Shown here in pieces: positions 14,024-14,640 of a DNA stretch of 14,640 nt; the stretch's first letter is position 1; each line of letters starts with the position of its first letter. Location: NCBI GenBank assembly GCA_002011395.1, contig MTNG01000116.1:1-14640 (forward strand). The letters are read 5' to 3'. A program made the translations under genes and the position numbers. The notes beneath the pieces are model-generated. The model saw only the letters and a list, made by a program, of their open reading frames with translations, had not been told where the DNA came from and made no database searches. Source of the DNA: Candidatus Aciduliprofundum sp. JdFR-45 (lineage in GTDB: Archaea > Thermoplasmatota > Thermoplasmata > Thermoplasmatales > JdFR-45).

Positions 14024-14640
14024 ATGGACGGAGGGGACATGGAAGAGTACTTCCGCATGCTGGAATCCCTCGCCGACGAGGTTTACGGTGTAGCTGAGAG
14101 GGCGCGTGCCAGAGGAAAGGACCCATCCCTCCACGTGGAGATACCCCGCGCCCGCGACCTGGCCGCCCGCGTTGAGGCCCTCATAGGCATAGACGGCCTC
14201 GCGGAGAGGATACGGGAACTCACCCGCGAGAACAGCAGGGAGGTTGTGGCACTCCTCATCGCGCGCGAGGTGGCGGACCGCTTCAGGGAGGAGGGCACAG
14301 CGAAGGCGCTGGAGAAGGCGGTCCGCGCGGGGCTCGCCGTTCTCACGGAGGGCATCCTCGTTGCACCCCTGGAGGGCATAGCCAAGGTTGATGTAAAGCA
14401 GAACCAGGACGGTACAAACTATGTGGCCGTGTACTACGCGGGCCCCATCAGGAGCGCCGGCGGGACGGGCCAGGCGCTGAGCGTTCTGATTGCAGATGTT
14501 GTCAGGCGTGAACTGGGCATAGGGAGGTACAGACCCACAGAGGAGGAAATTGAAAGGTACAAAGAGGAGATACAGCTCTACAACAGGGTTTCCCACCTTC
14601 AGTACTTCCCATCCCCCTATGAAATAGAGACGGTGGTTAA
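14024..14640 (+). CDS. polC: DNA polymerase D large subunit DP2, N-terminal part (runs off the window)
   Basis: This is the start of the catalytic large subunit of euryarchaeal PolD, the replicative DNA polymerase that pairs with the DP1 exonuclease subunit. About 205 residues are present, and the frame is open at the right edge; full DP2 proteins exceed 1000 residues. The first 100 residues are helical (MEEYFRMLESLADEVYGVAERA, then SREVVALLIAREVADRFREE). They lead into the strongly conserved DP2 block: KVDVKQNQDGTNYVAVYYAG, PIRSAGGTGQALSVLIADVV, and GIGRYRPTEEEIERYKEEI. The ATG at 14024 follows the SCP2-like stop by one base and has a GAGG sequence seven bases upstream. An in-frame ATG at 14039 with GGAGGGG four bases upstream is an alternative that would drop five residues. 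The polymerase active site lies outside the window. Confidence 0.92.
   Translation, partial: MDGGDMEEYFRMLESLADEVYGVAERARARGKDPSLHVEIPRARDLAARVEALIGIDGLAERIRELTRENSREVVALLIAREVADRFREEGTAKALEKAVRAGLAVLTEGILVAPLEGIAKVDVKQNQDGTNYVAVYYAGPIRSAGGTGQALSVLIADVVRRELGIGRYRPTEEEIERYKEEIQLYNRVSHLQYFPSPYEIETVV

Noticed and set aside
1..14640. tRNA or rRNA genes, CRISPR repeats, insertion sequences, attachment sites
   Set aside because: No cloverleaf, regularly spaced repeat, transposase or terminal inverted repeat was seen; almost all bases are occupied by ordinary genes.

Overview
The window looks like a euryarchaeal chromosome segment with high G+C. The right edge carries the start of the large subunit (DP2) of the euryarchaeal D-family DNA polymerase. 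Gene starts show archaeal TATA/BRE-like boxes 25-30 bases upstream of leaderless starts, or strong GGAGGTG ribosome binding sites inside operons. An AsnRS of archaeal type, a DUF835 domain, an ATP-type PEP carboxykinase and a peptide ABC transporter with very large outside loops would suit a peptide-fermenting relative of the Thermoplasmata or Aciduliprofundum. That taxonomic guess is inference only.

Layout. (1) Positions 2-253, plus strand: the 3' end of a Nudix-like hydrolase gene, overlapping tail to tail with the next gene. (2) Positions 192-3467, minus strand: a 1091-residue protein built like a class Ia (Ile/Leu/Val) aminoacyl-tRNA synthetase. It has no HIGH or KMSKS signature and carries a C-terminal HhH-like segment, a zinc ribbon, an acidic linker and a DUF835 domain. 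(3) Positions 3563-4852, plus strand: asparaginyl-tRNA synthetase, divergent from (2) across a 95-base promoter region (77 bases if the longest open frame of (2) is used). (4) Positions 4878-11141, minus strand: a tight oppB-oppC-oppD-oppF operon for dipeptide/oligopeptide uptake, ending in a terminator-like hairpin. Both permeases have very large extracytoplasmic insertions between the first membrane helix and the transport core (about 230 extra residues in OppB, about 480 in OppC). No solute-binding protein gene is present. (5) Positions 11253-12752, minus strand: an ATP-type phosphoenolpyruvate carboxykinase. (6) Positions 12884-13627, plus strand: an AT-rich gene for a four-helix membrane protein of unknown function. 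(7) Positions 13690-14022 and 14024 to the edge, plus strand: a small SCP2-like protein followed one base later by polC (DP2).

How the genes fit together. The opp operon and PEP carboxykinase suit growth on peptides: uptake, deamination to C4 acids, and gluconeogenesis from oxaloacetate. The two tRNA-synthetase-type genes back to back suggest a translation-linked neighbourhood. The most unusual object is the synthetase-like DUF835 fusion, which keeps the synthetase architecture but appears to have lost the ATP-binding signatures. The second is the pair of permeases with giant glycosylation-sequon-rich outside domains. I saw no tRNA or rRNA gene, CRISPR array, insertion sequence or other mobile element.
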